From positions 4,862,919 through 4,926,918 of the forward strand of contig NZ_AP024655.1 in the NCBI RefSeq assembly GCF_019977355.1: 64,000 bases of DNA. Direction: 5' to 3'. Source of the stretch: Arthrobacter sp. NicSoilB8 (GTDB lineage Bacteria; Actinomycetota; Actinomycetes; Actinomycetales; Micrococcaceae). Positions 35,960-44,485 of the stretch are shown here, piece by piece (position 1 is the first letter of the stretch; each line of letters begins with the position of its first letter). The position numbers were made by a program, and so were the translations under genes. The notes beneath the pieces are model-generated. The model was given only the letters and a program-made list of their open reading frames with translations. It did no database searches and was not told the DNA's origin.

Positions 35960-36147
35960 GCTTCCAGCCTAGTGCCGGCAGGACAGCGCTCCGGCGGAAA
36001 ACCGTCTGTCCCCGGCGGAATCAACCGATTGGCTGACCGTGCGGCCGTCCTCCCGGCGCCGGCGGTCCAGCCGGGCGGCCGATGTCGCGAAGCCGGGCGG
36101 ACGGAAGGCTTGAAGCAACGCCACCCACGTCACGAAGAAGGACAACC

Positions 36148-37302
36148 ATGTATCTCGCCATCCGCGATATCCGCTTCGCCAAAGGGCGGTTTGCCCTCAT
36201 GGGCGCGGTCGTCGCCCTCATCACGCTCCTGCTCGTCATGCTCTCCGGGCTCACCGCCGGTCTCGGCAACCAGTCGACCTCGGCTCTCGCCGCCCTCCCG
36301 GCGGACCAGCTGGTCTTCGGCGCCCCGGCCGGGAGCCCGCCCAAGGCCTCATTCACGGAGTCCGAAGTCACCCGTGCCCAGCAGGCCGAGTGGATGGCAC
36401 GCGACGGCGTCGCCCGGGCCGATGCCCTGGGAATCAGCCAAAGCCGCTTCCAGGCGCTGGGCCCCGGGGGCGTTCCGGCACGCACGGCAAGCGTGGCAGT
36501 CTTCGGCACTGAGCCCGGCACCGGCCTGGCACCCGCCCCGCTGGCCGAGGGAACCGTCGCCGTCGGGGCAGGCCTCGCGGCGGAACTGGACCTCAGCATT
36601 GGCAGCCGCGCCTCGGTCGGCGGAACGGACCTGATCGTGACGGCGATCGTGCCGGAGCAGTGGTATTCGCACACCGGCGTCGTGTGGACCACGCTGAACG
36701 ACTGGCAGAAGCTGGCGCACATCCCCGACGGCGGCGCCGCAACGGTACTCGCCGTGAAGTTCGACGGCGGGAAATTCGACGGCGGAACAGCCGACGCAGG
36801 CGGCTCCGACTCTGAAAAGATCAGCGCCGCACCCGGGGCCGACACCGTTGCCGCCAATGCTGCCGCGGCAACCGTCAGCACCACCGTTGAGGGATCTTTC
36901 CAGGCCCTCGGCTCCTACAAGAGCGAGAACGGCTCACTGCTGCTCATGCAGGCGTTCCTGTACGGCATCTCCGCCCTCGTGATTGTCGCCTTCCTGACGG
37001 TGTGGACGGTCCAGCGCACCCGCGACATAGCCGTCCTGAAGGCCCTGGGCGGGTCCGCCCGTTACATCCTCCGGGACGCCATGGCCCAGGCGGCTTTGGT
37101 CCTGCTGGCCGGCGCCGCGGCCGGCGGCCTGGCCGGGCTGGCCGGCGGGGTCCTCGCGTCCCGGGCCGCCCCGTTCCTCCTGACCCCCGCGACAACGCTG
37201 CTGCCCATCGCCGGGATCGTCATCCTGGGTCTGGCCGGCGCGGCGCTGGCGGTCCGCAGCGTCGCGCGCGTCGACCCGCTCATCGCCCTCGGCGGCAACT
37301 GA
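36148..37302 (+). CDS. ABC transporter permease (FtsX/MacB-type)
   Basis: 384-residue permease. An N-terminal helix ('GAVVALITLLLVMLSGLTAG') is followed by a large extracytoplasmic domain (about 50-270) and three C-terminal helices with 'VQRTRDIAVLKALGGSARYI', the signature of FtsX-like permeases. An Asp/Gly/Lys repeat ('KFDGGKFDGG') lies in the extracytoplasmic part. The frame is open to 36082; ATG 36148 has GAAGAAGGA upstream and begins the conserved region. It is paired with the ATPase 44 bases downstream, and divergent from a two-component system that probably regulates it. Confidence 0.9.
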   Translation: MYLAIRDIRFAKGRFALMGAVVALITLLLVMLSGLTAGLGNQSTSALAALPADQLVFGAPAGSPPKASFTESEVTRAQQAEWMARDGVARADALGISQSRFQALGPGGVPARTASVAVFGTEPGTGLAPAPLAEGTVAVGAGLAAELDLSIGSRASVGGTDLIVTAIVPEQWYSHTGVVWTTLNDWQKLAHIPDGGAATVLAVKFDGGKFDGGTADAGGSDSEKISAAPGADTVAANAAAATVSTTVEGSFQALGSYKSENGSLLLMQAFLYGISALVIVAFLTVWTVQRTRDIAVLKALGGSARYILRDAMAQAALVLLAGAAAGGLAGLAGGVLASRAAPFLLTPATTLLPIAGIVILGLAGAALAVRSVARVDPLIALGGN

Positions 37303-37346
37303 CCGCACTGCGCCCGGCAGTATATATTCCCAGAAAGGCATACTTC

Positions 37347-38114
37347 ATGAAGTCCGCACTGAACAATGCAGCCCCAAAAAATTCCGCCCCAAGAAATCCT
37401 TCCTTGAACCTCGTCAACGTCACCCTGGAGTACCCGGATGGAGACGGCACCCTCAAGGCCCTGGACGACGTAAGCCTCAAGGTTGCGCCGGGGGAGTTCG
37501 TCTCCCTGATCGGACCCTCCGGGTCCGGAAAGTCTTCGCTGCTGGCCGTCGCCGCCACTCTCGTCCGGCCCTCCGCCGGACTGGTGGTGATCGACGGACT
37601 GGACGCGGGTGCGCTGCCCGATGCCGGCCGCACCGCACTGCGCCGGGACAAGATCGGCATCATCTTCCAGCAGCCCAATCTCCTCCCGTCCCTCACCGCC
37701 GTGGAGCAGTTGGTGATCACGCAGCGCCTGCGCGGCGGGGCAGCCCGGGAGGCAGCCGAGCGCGCCGCGGGACTGCTGGACCTCGTGGGCCTCGGGCACG
37801 CCCTCGCGAAGCGGCCCCACCAGCTCTCCGGCGGGCAGCGCCAGCGCGTCAACATTGCCCGGGCCCTCATGGGCAACCCTGCCGTGCTGCTCGTGGACGA
37901 GCCGACGGCGGCCCTTGACCACCACCGTTCCGAGGCGATCGTCCGATTGCTGCGGCAGGTCACGGACGAGTTCGGCGTGGCAACGGTCATGGTCACGCAC
38001 GACACCGATTTCGTCCCGCTCACGGACGCCGTGGCGAGCATGCGCGACGGGCGGCTGGCCGCCACGGAGTCCACGGCAGCGCCGACTGCAGCGGCGGCCC
38101 CGCGCCTGGGGTAA
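37347..38114 (+). CDS. ABC transporter ATP-binding protein (LolD/MacB-type)
   Basis: 255-residue ATPase with 'LIGPSGSGKSSLLAVAATLV' (Walker A), 'HQLSGGQRQRVNIARALMG' (signature), 'VLLVDEPTAALD' (Walker B) and the H-loop in 'MVTHDTDFVP'. The start codon is ATG 37347 with GAAAGG upstream. The frame extends far upstream only as an antisense-like artefact over the permease. The sequence PKNSAPRNP at the N-terminus is a short Pro/Asn-rich tail. Works with the permease at 36148, probably exporting a peptide or lipid across the membrane or energising mechanotransmission. Confidence 0.92.
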   Translation: MKSALNNAAPKNSAPRNPSLNLVNVTLEYPDGDGTLKALDDVSLKVAPGEFVSLIGPSGSGKSSLLAVAATLVRPSAGLVVIDGLDAGALPDAGRTALRRDKIGIIFQQPNLLPSLTAVEQLVITQRLRGGAAREAAERAAGLLDLVGLGHALAKRPHQLSGGQRQRVNIARALMGNPAVLLVDEPTAALDHHRSEAIVRLLRQVTDEFGVATVMVTHDTDFVPLTDAVASMRDGRLAATESTAAPTAAAAPRLG

Positions 38115-38168
38115 GGCCGCGCCGCCGGGGCCCGATGTCACCCCCCGCCGTCGGACCTGGCCGCTGGG

Positions 38169-39617
38169 CTAGGGTCCCCGGTAGCCGAGGTCGGGCACAC
38201 CGCGCCCGAACATGTCCCTCAGCGCATATCGGGCGGCATGGAAGCCGGGCATCCCGGTGACGCCGGGGCCCGGCGGGGTGGATGACGAGCACAAGTACAC
38301 GCCGGGCAACGGAGTCCGCCACGGAACGCGGCTGAGCACCGGCCTGCGGAGCATGCCCCAAAGGTCCATCCGGCCGGCGCTGAAGTCCCCGCCGACGTAG
38401 TTCTCGTCGTAGGCCGCCAGGCCCGCCGCCGTCGTGACCCTGAACTGCACCACAAGGTCCCGGAACCCGGGGGCGAAACGCTCCAGTTGCGCCATGACGG
38501 CGTCACTCATGTCCATCGTGGAGCCTGCCGGAACATGGCAATAGGTCCAGAGGATGTGCCGGCCTGCCGGGGCACGGCCGGGGTCGAAACGTGAGGGTTG
38601 GGAGACCAGCACATACGGCCGTTCCGGATGCCGGCCCGCCGCGACCTGGTGCTCCGCCTCGGCGGTCTCGGCCCGGGTGCCGCCCACATGGACCGTCCCG
38701 GCATCGGCGAGGCCGCGGTTCGCCCACGGCACGGGTCCGGAGAGAATGAAGTCGACCTTGCAGGCCGCGTTTCCGAAGCGGAAGGACTCCAGTGCACGCC
38801 GGTAACCGGCCGGGAAGCGGCCGCCGGCCAGGTGCAGCAACGCGGGCGGCGCCACATCCAGCAAGGTGGCGCGGGCCGGCGGCAGTTCCCCGAGCGAGCC
38901 GATCCGGGTCCCGGTCTCAACCACGCCGCCGTGGGCTTCGACGTCGGCGGTCAGCGCCCGGGCAATCGCGGCGGATCCGCCGTGCGGAACCGGCCAGCCG
39001 CCGGCATGCCCCAGCGCGCCGAGCATCAGGCCGGCACCGGCGGCGGCGATCGAGGGCAGCACGGCCACGGCGTGCGCTGCGACGCCGCTCAGCAGTGCGG
39101 GGGCCAGGTCCTCCCTGAATCTGGCGTTCCACAGCCGCGAGCCTTGTTCGAGCGTCCGGACGCCGAACGCGGCAGCCGCCGCGGGATCCCCCGGTATCCT
39201 CAACAGCTGGTTCAGGGTCAGGTCGGCGACGCCGTCGATCCGCCGCACGAGGGGCGCCATGAGCCGGCGGTAGGCGGCGCCGTCCCGCCCGAGCTCCGCG
39301 GCCGTGCGGTCCAGCGAACGGTACGCCAGGGCCGCGCGGCCGCCGTCGAGCGGGGATCCGTACGAGACATCCGGCACCGCCAGCGGCACGCGCCGGGACA
39401 GCTCAAACCGGCGGAAGAAGGGCGAGGCCAGGGCCATGGGATGCACGGCCGAGCAGACGTCGTGGAAGTGCCCCGGTTCCATCAGTTCGACGGTGCGCAG
39501 TCCGCCGCCGGGGGTGGCAGCCGCCTCGAACACGTGGACTTTGAGTCCGGCCCGCGCCATGGTCACCGCCGCTGCCAGCCCGTTGGGGCCGGAACCGACG
39601 ACGACGACGTCAGTCAC
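38169..39617 (-). CDS. FAD-dependent oxidoreductase, phytoene desaturase-like
   Basis: 482-residue flavoprotein. The N-terminal dinucleotide fold 'VTDVVVVGSGPNGLAAAVTM' with the acidic residue in 'KVHVFEAAATPGGGLRT' matches NAD(P)/FAD-dependent oxidoreductases of the phytoene desaturase/CrtI group. The C-terminus carries 'PGVYLCSSSTPPGPGVTGMP', the FAD-capping GxG region. The frame extends to 39740, but GTG 39617 starts the Rossmann fold directly and overlaps the preceding GT87 gene by 8 bases. The substrate is unknown; no carotenoid genes lie nearby. Confidence 0.88.
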   Translation of the reverse strand: MTDVVVVGSGPNGLAAAVTMARAGLKVHVFEAAATPGGGLRTVELMEPGHFHDVCSAVHPMALASPFFRRFELSRRVPLAVPDVSYGSPLDGGRAALAYRSLDRTAAELGRDGAAYRRLMAPLVRRIDGVADLTLNQLLRIPGDPAAAAAFGVRTLEQGSRLWNARFREDLAPALLSGVAAHAVAVLPSIAAAGAGLMLGALGHAGGWPVPHGGSAAIARALTADVEAHGGVVETGTRIGSLGELPPARATLLDVAPPALLHLAGGRFPAGYRRALESFRFGNAACKVDFILSGPVPWANRGLADAGTVHVGGTRAETAEAEHQVAAGRHPERPYVLVSQPSRFDPGRAPAGRHILWTYCHVPAGSTMDMSDAVMAQLERFAPGFRDLVVQFRVTTAAGLAAYDENYVGGDFSAGRMDLWGMLRRPVLSRVPWRTPLPGVYLCSSSTPPGPGVTGMPGFHAARYALRDMFGRGVPDLGYRGP

Positions 39618-41094
39618 GTGCCGAGCCTTCCGCCGGGGCACCCGTCCGCCACGGCAAGACGGACGCCGCCGGCCGGCGGAGATCAATCCGCAGCCAGTCC
39701 GGGGCGCCGTCGAAGGGGCCGCCGTGCGGATCATCCACACTGCGTCCGCGGATCACGTCGTAGGACGGATCCCAGATGTCCCAGGCGACCCGCGCCATCA
39801 GGTAGGCGGTCGCGAGCATGTGGGCAACCACGGCCAGGACGTAATAGGGCATGTCGATGTTGTGCTGGGTCGAGCCGCCGCTGGTCGCCTGCCCGAGGTA
39901 CATCCAGATTGCGCCCCAGTGCAGGGCCTCGATGGCCTGCCAGATCAGGAAGTCCCGCCAGCGGGGCCGGGCAAGGGCGATCAGCGGGATCAGCCACAGT
40001 ACGAACTGGGGCGAGTACACCTTGTTGGTGAGGATGAAGGCTGCCACGATCAGGAAGGCCAGCTGTGCGATCCTTGGCCGCCGGGGTGCTGTCAGGGCGA
40101 GGACGCCAATCAGGATGCAGGCCAGGAGGAACAGGTCCATGGCCAGGGAGTTGATGGCCGCGGCCTCGAGCGGGTTCCAGCCCAGGCGGCCCGCCACCAG
40201 GTTGTAGGCGAACCAGGGGGAGCTGTAGCCCGCCGGCCGCTCCTGGGTGAACTGGTAGAAGTACTTCCAGCCCTCCGGATTAGTGGCGGCCACCGGGACG
40301 TTGACCGCCAGCCAGGCCGCTGTCGCGGCACCGGCAGTGACCAGGATCGCCCGGATGCGCCCGCTCCGGAGCGCCAGCAGCAGGACGGCGCCAAGGATCA
40401 GCAGGGGGTACAGCTTGGTGGCCGTGCCCAGTCCGATGAAGATTCCGGCGAGGACGAGCTGGTTGCGCGAGAAAAAGTACATGCCAAGAGCGAGCAGGCA
40501 CACGGCCCACATGTCCCAGTTAATGACGCCCGCCAGGACGATGCCGGGGGCGAGGGCAACCATCGCCGCGTCCCAGGAGCGCCGCCGGTTGGTCCGTGCA
40601 GTGGCCAGCACCGCGATAATCCAGACCACGGCGATCAGGGTGGCGTTGACGTCGAAGTAGCCCAGGACTCGGGGGTCCCCGGTGCCGGCGCCCGGGACCA
40701 GAAGTGCCGTGGCGCCCGCGATGAACCCCATCAGCACGGGGTACTCAAAGAAGCTTCCCTGGGTGATGAAGGGGAAGGCGCCGTCGCCGAGGCCGCGGTT
40801 GCGGAACAGCTCCGGAAAGTCCGAGTAGCACGTGGCGTAGAACTGTCCGGGTGTTTCCCAGCCGTGGGTGCGGCAGAAGTTCTTGAGGAGAATGCCGGTC
40901 AGGGCGGCGATGACAGTGAGGATCACCAGAACACGCTCCACCGTGAAGAATCCCGGCGAAACGATCCCGGGGGCCGTCCGGTGGCCCAGGGGACCGCCCA
41001 CCAGTTCCGTGAAGTTTCGGAGAAAAGGGTCGCTGCGGCTCGGGATGACCAATCGGACCCGTTTGCGGTGCTCGGGCGGCTTTGTCTCCTGCAT
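39610..41094 (-). CDS. GT87-type polyprenol-phosphate mannosyltransferase-like membrane protein
   Basis: 494-residue integral membrane glycosyltransferase of the GT87 (DUF2029) group, which use polyprenyl-phosphate sugars on the outer face. About 10-12 helices are seen. Typical blocks are 'CYSDFPELFRNRGLGDGAFP', 'ITQGSFFEYPVLMGF', 'GVINWDMWAVCLLALGMYFF' and 'GLGTATKLYPLLILGAVLL'. ATG 41094 follows GAGG and is preferred over 41172. It is translationally coupled to the FAD oxidoreductase downstream. The two may act on one lipid-linked product; that is inferred from overlap alone. Confidence 0.87.
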   Translation of the reverse strand: MQETKPPEHRKRVRLVIPSRSDPFLRNFTELVGGPLGHRTAPGIVSPGFFTVERVLVILTVIAALTGILLKNFCRTHGWETPGQFYATCYSDFPELFRNRGLGDGAFPFITQGSFFEYPVLMGFIAGATALLVPGAGTGDPRVLGYFDVNATLIAVVWIIAVLATARTNRRRSWDAAMVALAPGIVLAGVINWDMWAVCLLALGMYFFSRNQLVLAGIFIGLGTATKLYPLLILGAVLLLALRSGRIRAILVTAGAATAAWLAVNVPVAATNPEGWKYFYQFTQERPAGYSSPWFAYNLVAGRLGWNPLEAAAINSLAMDLFLLACILIGVLALTAPRRPRIAQLAFLIVAAFILTNKVYSPQFVLWLIPLIALARPRWRDFLIWQAIEALHWGAIWMYLGQATSGGSTQHNIDMPYYVLAVVAHMLATAYLMARVAWDIWDPSYDVIRGRSVDDPHGGPFDGAPDWLRIDLRRPAASVLPWRTGAPAEGSARD

Positions 41095-41193
41095 GACCTC
41101 GAGCTTACCGGGGGCTGTTGCCGCTCGCCGCGCTCCGGCGTGCCGGGCACGTCCGTTGGCCGCCGGGGGCAACGCGGGCGGGGCTTAAAGGGC

Positions 41194-41221
41194 GGAGCCC
41201 GTGCGTCGCCGCACGGGCTCC
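41194..41221 (-). terminator. GC-rich hairpin, possible terminator of the small-peptide genes
   Basis: Perfect 11-bp stem (GGAGCCCGTGC / GCACGGGCTCC) with a six-base loop. On the reverse strand it is followed by GCCCTTTAAG, only a weak T run. It lies between the 46-residue ORF and the GT87 gene, so it would separate the two transcripts. Confidence 0.5.
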
Positions 41222-41328
41222 CCGGGGATCGGTGCCACTGTCAGTCATGAGGTTCTCCTTCGCTGCGGACAGTCCTGCCGGTATCTGGTTCCATCCCCTT
41301 GCGGGACGGCGGCGGAAGTGTCGGGGGT

Positions 41329-41469
41329 TCAGCGAAAAAGGCCCGCCTGGTACAGGGCGAGGAAGACTTCGTCACGCTTCTGGTCCAGGAGCTGGCCGTT
41401 GAAACGCGTCGACTCTTCGCGTTCCTGATTCCTGCTCCGGAACAGGACCGTGTAGAGCTTGTTCATCAT
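41329..41469 (-). CDS. Small protein of 46 residues, unknown function
   Basis: The ORF begins with tandem ATGs at 41469 and 41466, preceded by GGAGGAGGTGAGAACC, one of the strongest ribosome-binding sites in the window. The product begins 'MMNKLYTVLFRSRNQEREES', is charged in the middle and ends 'FLALYQAGLFR'. No family was recognised. It is too short for homology by eye. It follows a second tiny ORF (41984-42082) on the same strand in a gene-poor, AT-richer stretch. The 3-fold 12-base repeat near 41488-41520 lies directly upstream. The case rests on the ribosome-binding site and plausible composition, so a real gene is likely but not proven. Confidence 0.55.
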   Translation of the reverse strand: MMNKLYTVLFRSRNQEREESTRFNGQLLDQKRDEVFLALYQAGLFR

Positions 41470-41983
41470 GGTTCTCACCTCCTCCCGGCGGCTTGATGGG
41501 CGGCTTGATCGGCGGCTTGATGGGGAACCCGGGGAACTTGACCGGCGCGGACCCGTTGCGGGGGCGGCGGCGCGGCGGGTCGGGGCGGTGGTTGAGGGGG
41601 TCACGGGGACCTTTCGTGGGTAGGGGATTGCAGACGGGCACGGGGACAAAGCAGGAATGCCGGGTGAACGGACGGTCGCCTTTAGGGCACGACAAATAAA
41701 GCCGTGGAAACAAAGAAATTGAATAGCACAATCCGGGCACGACAATTAAGCGCGAAATTCCGCGGCTTTAACTAAGCCGGAATTCCGGATACGGAGTGAT
41801 ATTCGATGGAGAGTGGCCCCGGACGCAGTGGCGCCGCAAACCCCAACAAGAAGCTGGGTTCCGAACTATGGGGAGGCTGCGCAACCGCGTGGTTCCGCTG
41901 TCCAGGCTGCTGTCACAGGGCTTCCCTTCAGGGAAGCCCTCCGCCATGCGTCCAGGCTGAATCACCTGGGACGGGAGGGGCGG
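41470..41983. other. Gene-free stretch between two small reverse-strand ORFs
   Basis: About 510 bases without a convincing gene. It contains three 12-base direct repeats (ATCAAGCCGCC-type) near 41488-41525, two near-identical 12-base motifs GGGCACGACAAATAA / GGGCACGACAATTAA at 41685 and 41735, and a 9-bp-stem hairpin at 41918-41939. The part 41690-41800 is clearly richer in A+T than its surroundings and could hold a promoter reading leftwards. Confidence 0.5.
41918..41939 (-). terminator. Short hairpin downstream of the 32-residue ORF
   Basis: Stem GGGCTTCCC / GGGAAGCCC with a TTCA loop, 45 bases after the stop of the 32-residue ORF. It has no T run, so attenuator or processing signal is as likely as terminator. 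Confidence 0.4.
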
Positions 41984-42082
41984 TTAGGAAACAGTCAGTC
42001 CGACATTTGGGCGCGGCTCAGCGAACGAGGCCGGGGTGGCGGTGGTGGAGTACATCCATCCGCTAGTCAAAGTAATCTTCAT
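41984..42082 (-). CDS. Small peptide of 32 residues, unknown function
   Basis: ATG 42082 is preceded by AAAAGGAGG with an 8-base spacer, a near-ideal Shine-Dalgarno. The product starts 'MKITLTSGWMYSTTATPASF' and ends 'PNVGLTVS', with Ser/Thr 9 of 32 residues. No family was recognised. A RiPP-precursor-like small peptide is one possibility, but no maturation enzyme of a known class is adjacent. An AT-rich 80 bases upstream (42170-42250) fits a promoter. The reverse-strand phosphatase gene ends at 42251, so the ORF could also be read from the upstream transcript. Confidence 0.5.
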   Translation of the reverse strand: MKITLTSGWMYSTTATPASFAEPRPNVGLTVS

Positions 42083-42250
42083 TTTCCCAACCTCCTTTTC
42101 TGTCCTGCCGTGGCTCCGGCTGACTGGCCGGGCGACGGGCGCCGTGACCCCGGCAAGTCGCTCTGGGGTCAGGAATAAAAATACACTACAAATACGGCGG
42201 TTGCCTACCGAATTCATAAACTTTTCTGAATTTTATTTCATGAGCCGGAT

Positions 42251-42835
42251 TTACAGTCCCCAGCGCACGACGGCGGGCGTCTTCTTGTCCCATCCCAACG
42301 TGCAGACTTTGGCGGTTCCCAGCACAAAATGGCGGCCCTCGTGGGGGTCGAGTCCGAGCCACCGGGCGGTCAGGATGCGGGAGAAGTGTCCGTGCGCGAC
42401 GATCAGCACGTTGTCCAGGCCCGATTCGAGCACCCGGGCCACGATCTTGTCCGCCCGGGCGGCGACGTCGTCGAGCGCTTCCCCGTTGGGGACTCCGTGC
42501 GTCCAGATCAGATATTCAGGGTTGTCCTTGCGGATGAGGTCTGAGCTGATGCCTTCGTAGTCGCCGTAGTCCCATTCCACCGCCAGCGGCTCCAGCTGGG
42601 CATCGGGGTAGCCGGCGAGTTCCGCGGTCCGGCGGGCGCGGCGCAGGGGCGAGGTCAGGACGAGGTCAAAGTCGACAGTCTCGAGCACCTTGCGCGCCTC
42701 CACGGCCTGCTGCTCGCCTTCCACCGTGAGGGGCATGTCGGTCAGACCCGTGTACTGGCCGCTCTTGGACCACTCTGTTTCACCGTGCCGGAGGATCCAC
42801 AGTTGGGGGCGGGGGCCGTTGGAAGGTGCAATCAC
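42251..42835 (-). CDS. Histidine phosphatase family protein
   Basis: 194-residue phosphoglycerate mutase-like phosphatase. The catalytic motif is 'LWILRHGETEWSKSGQYTGL' (R-H-G). A second Arg is in 'LVLTSPLRRARRTAELAG', and the second catalytic His in 'VLIVAHGHFSRIL'. The start is GTG 42835, directly abutting the stop of the CCA-adding enzyme. The substrate is unknown; a role linked to nucleotide or tRNA metabolism is only suggested by the neighbour. Confidence 0.91.
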   Translation of the reverse strand: MIAPSNGPRPQLWILRHGETEWSKSGQYTGLTDMPLTVEGEQQAVEARKVLETVDFDLVLTSPLRRARRTAELAGYPDAQLEPLAVEWDYGDYEGISSDLIRKDNPEYLIWTHGVPNGEALDDVAARADKIVARVLESGLDNVLIVAHGHFSRILTARWLGLDPHEGRHFVLGTAKVCTLGWDKKTPAVVRWGL

Positions 42836-44314
42836 TTAGGACTCCTCAGTGGTGGAAGGATCGACGCCGGCGGGCGCCGCCTCGGGCTGGGCCGCCCACC
42901 ATTCCCGCAAGCGGGCTTCGGCGACGGCGGGATCGAGCGGACCGTGTTCCATGCGTTCTTCCAGCAGGAATCTGTAGGCGCGGCCCACTACGGGGCCGGG
43001 TTTGAGTCCCAGCAGGGCCATGATCTGGCCACCGTCCAGGTCCGGACGGACGGCCTCGAGGGATTCCTGTTCCCGCAGGGCCGCAATCCGGTCCTCGAGG
43101 TCATCGTAGGCGAAGGACAGCCGGTCCGCCTTGCGCTGGTTCCGGGTGGTGACGTCCGAGCGGGTGAGCCGGTGAAGGCGCTCCAGGAGGGGGCCCGCGT
43201 CGGTGACATAGCGGCGGACCGCGGAATCGCTCCATCCGGCTTCGCCGTAGCCGTAGAAGCGCATGTGCAGCTCCACAAGCCTGGCCACGGCTTTGATGGT
43301 GTCGTTGTCGAACCGGAGCGCCTTCATGCGCTTGGCGGTCAGCTTGGCGCCCACCATGTCGTGGTGCCGGAAGCTGACCGCACCGCCCGGTTCAAAACGG
43401 CGCGTGGCCGGCTTGCCGACGTCGTGCATCAAGGCCGCGAACCGCAGCACGAAGTCCGGGCCTGGTACCGGGCCGTCCGGCGCGGTTTCCAGCGCGGCGG
43501 CCTGTTCCAGGACCTGCAGCGAGTGCTGGTAGACGTCCTTGTGGCGGTGGTGCTCGTCGGATTCGAGGCGCAGGGCCGAGACTTCGGGCAGCACAAGGTC
43601 CGCGAGTCCCGTGTCCACCAGCAGGTCCACGCCGGCCCGCGGCTGCGCGGCGCAAATGAGCTTGACCAGTTCGTCGCGCACACGTTCGGCCGAGATGATG
43701 CTGATCCGTTCGGCCATCCGGACCATGGCCTCGCGGACTTCGGCGTGCAGCGACACGCCGAGCTGGGCCGCGAACCTCGCGGCGCGCATCATGCGCAGTG
43801 GGTCATCGGAGAAGGACGTTTCCGGCGGTCCCGGCGTGTTGAGGATGGAGGCGTGCAGGTCTCGGACGCCGCCGAAGGGATCGACGAGTTCCAGCATGGG
43901 CAGCCGCAGGGCCATGGCGTTGATCGTGAAGTCCCGCCGCAGCAGGTCATCCGTGAGCGATGTTCCGAAGGCCACTACCGGTTTGCGGGATTCGGGATCG
44001 TAGGCGTCGGCCCGGTAGGTGGTGATTTCGATCTGGAAGCCGGCCTTGCGCATGCCGATGGTGCCGAAGGCGCGCCCGATCTCCCAGTAGTTGTCCGCCC
44101 ATTTCTTGATCAGGGCGACGGTCTGGTCCGGGGTGGCGTCAGTGCTGAAGTCCAGGTCGGGGGAGACCCGGCCGAGAAACAGGTCGCGGACGGGCCCGCC
44201 CACGAGGGACAGCTCATGGCCGGCGTCGACGAAGCGCTGCCCAAGCTCCAGAACCACCGGATCCACTTGGAAGGAAACGGTGTGGGAGTCAGTCTTGTGA
44301 TGTGCGTGCGCCAT
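42836..44314 (-). CDS. cca: CCA tRNA nucleotidyltransferase
   Basis: 492-residue class II nucleotidyltransferase that adds or repairs the 3' CCA of tRNAs. The N-terminal catalytic motif is 'LSLVGGPVRDLFLGRVSPDL' followed by D-F-S-T-D, giving the acidic metal-binding pair. 'RRDFTINAMALRLPM' is the next conserved block, then 'DDPLRMMRAARFAAQLGVSL'. An HD domain follows ('RFAALMHDVGKPATRRFEPG'), as in actinobacterial enzymes. Divergent from the NUDIX gene with 171 bases between them. Confidence 0.95.
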   Translation of the reverse strand: MAHAHHKTDSHTVSFQVDPVVLELGQRFVDAGHELSLVGGPVRDLFLGRVSPDLDFSTDATPDQTVALIKKWADNYWEIGRAFGTIGMRKAGFQIEITTYRADAYDPESRKPVVAFGTSLTDDLLRRDFTINAMALRLPMLELVDPFGGVRDLHASILNTPGPPETSFSDDPLRMMRAARFAAQLGVSLHAEVREAMVRMAERISIISAERVRDELVKLICAAQPRAGVDLLVDTGLADLVLPEVSALRLESDEHHRHKDVYQHSLQVLEQAAALETAPDGPVPGPDFVLRFAALMHDVGKPATRRFEPGGAVSFRHHDMVGAKLTAKRMKALRFDNDTIKAVARLVELHMRFYGYGEAGWSDSAVRRYVTDAGPLLERLHRLTRSDVTTRNQRKADRLSFAYDDLEDRIAALREQESLEAVRPDLDGGQIMALLGLKPGPVVGRAYRFLLEERMEHGPLDPAVAEARLREWWAAQPEAAPAGVDPSTTEES

Positions 44315-44485
44315 AGTTACTTAAGCTTGTCAGAAAACCGCGCCAGCACCACACCGCAACCTATTGGGATCCGGCGGGTTCGTAACGATTGCGGACAAAC
44401 TGCAGCGGGCCCAGTTTCCCGGCCGTCCACTTTCCAGCCATGTTTAGGTCATCAACAGCGGGCAAGAGTCGTTAGAGTGGACATC

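Noticed and set aside
41105..41248. 47-residue reverse ORF with AAGGAG upstream
   Set aside because: It reads through a perfect 11-bp hairpin and is Arg/Pro/Ala-rich like random GC-rich sequence; kept only as a possibility in the small-ORF finding.
42785..44485. Long plus-strand extension upstream of the NUDIX gene
   Set aside because: It runs antisense over the whole CCA-adding enzyme and has no family features; the NUDIX protein starts at 44486.
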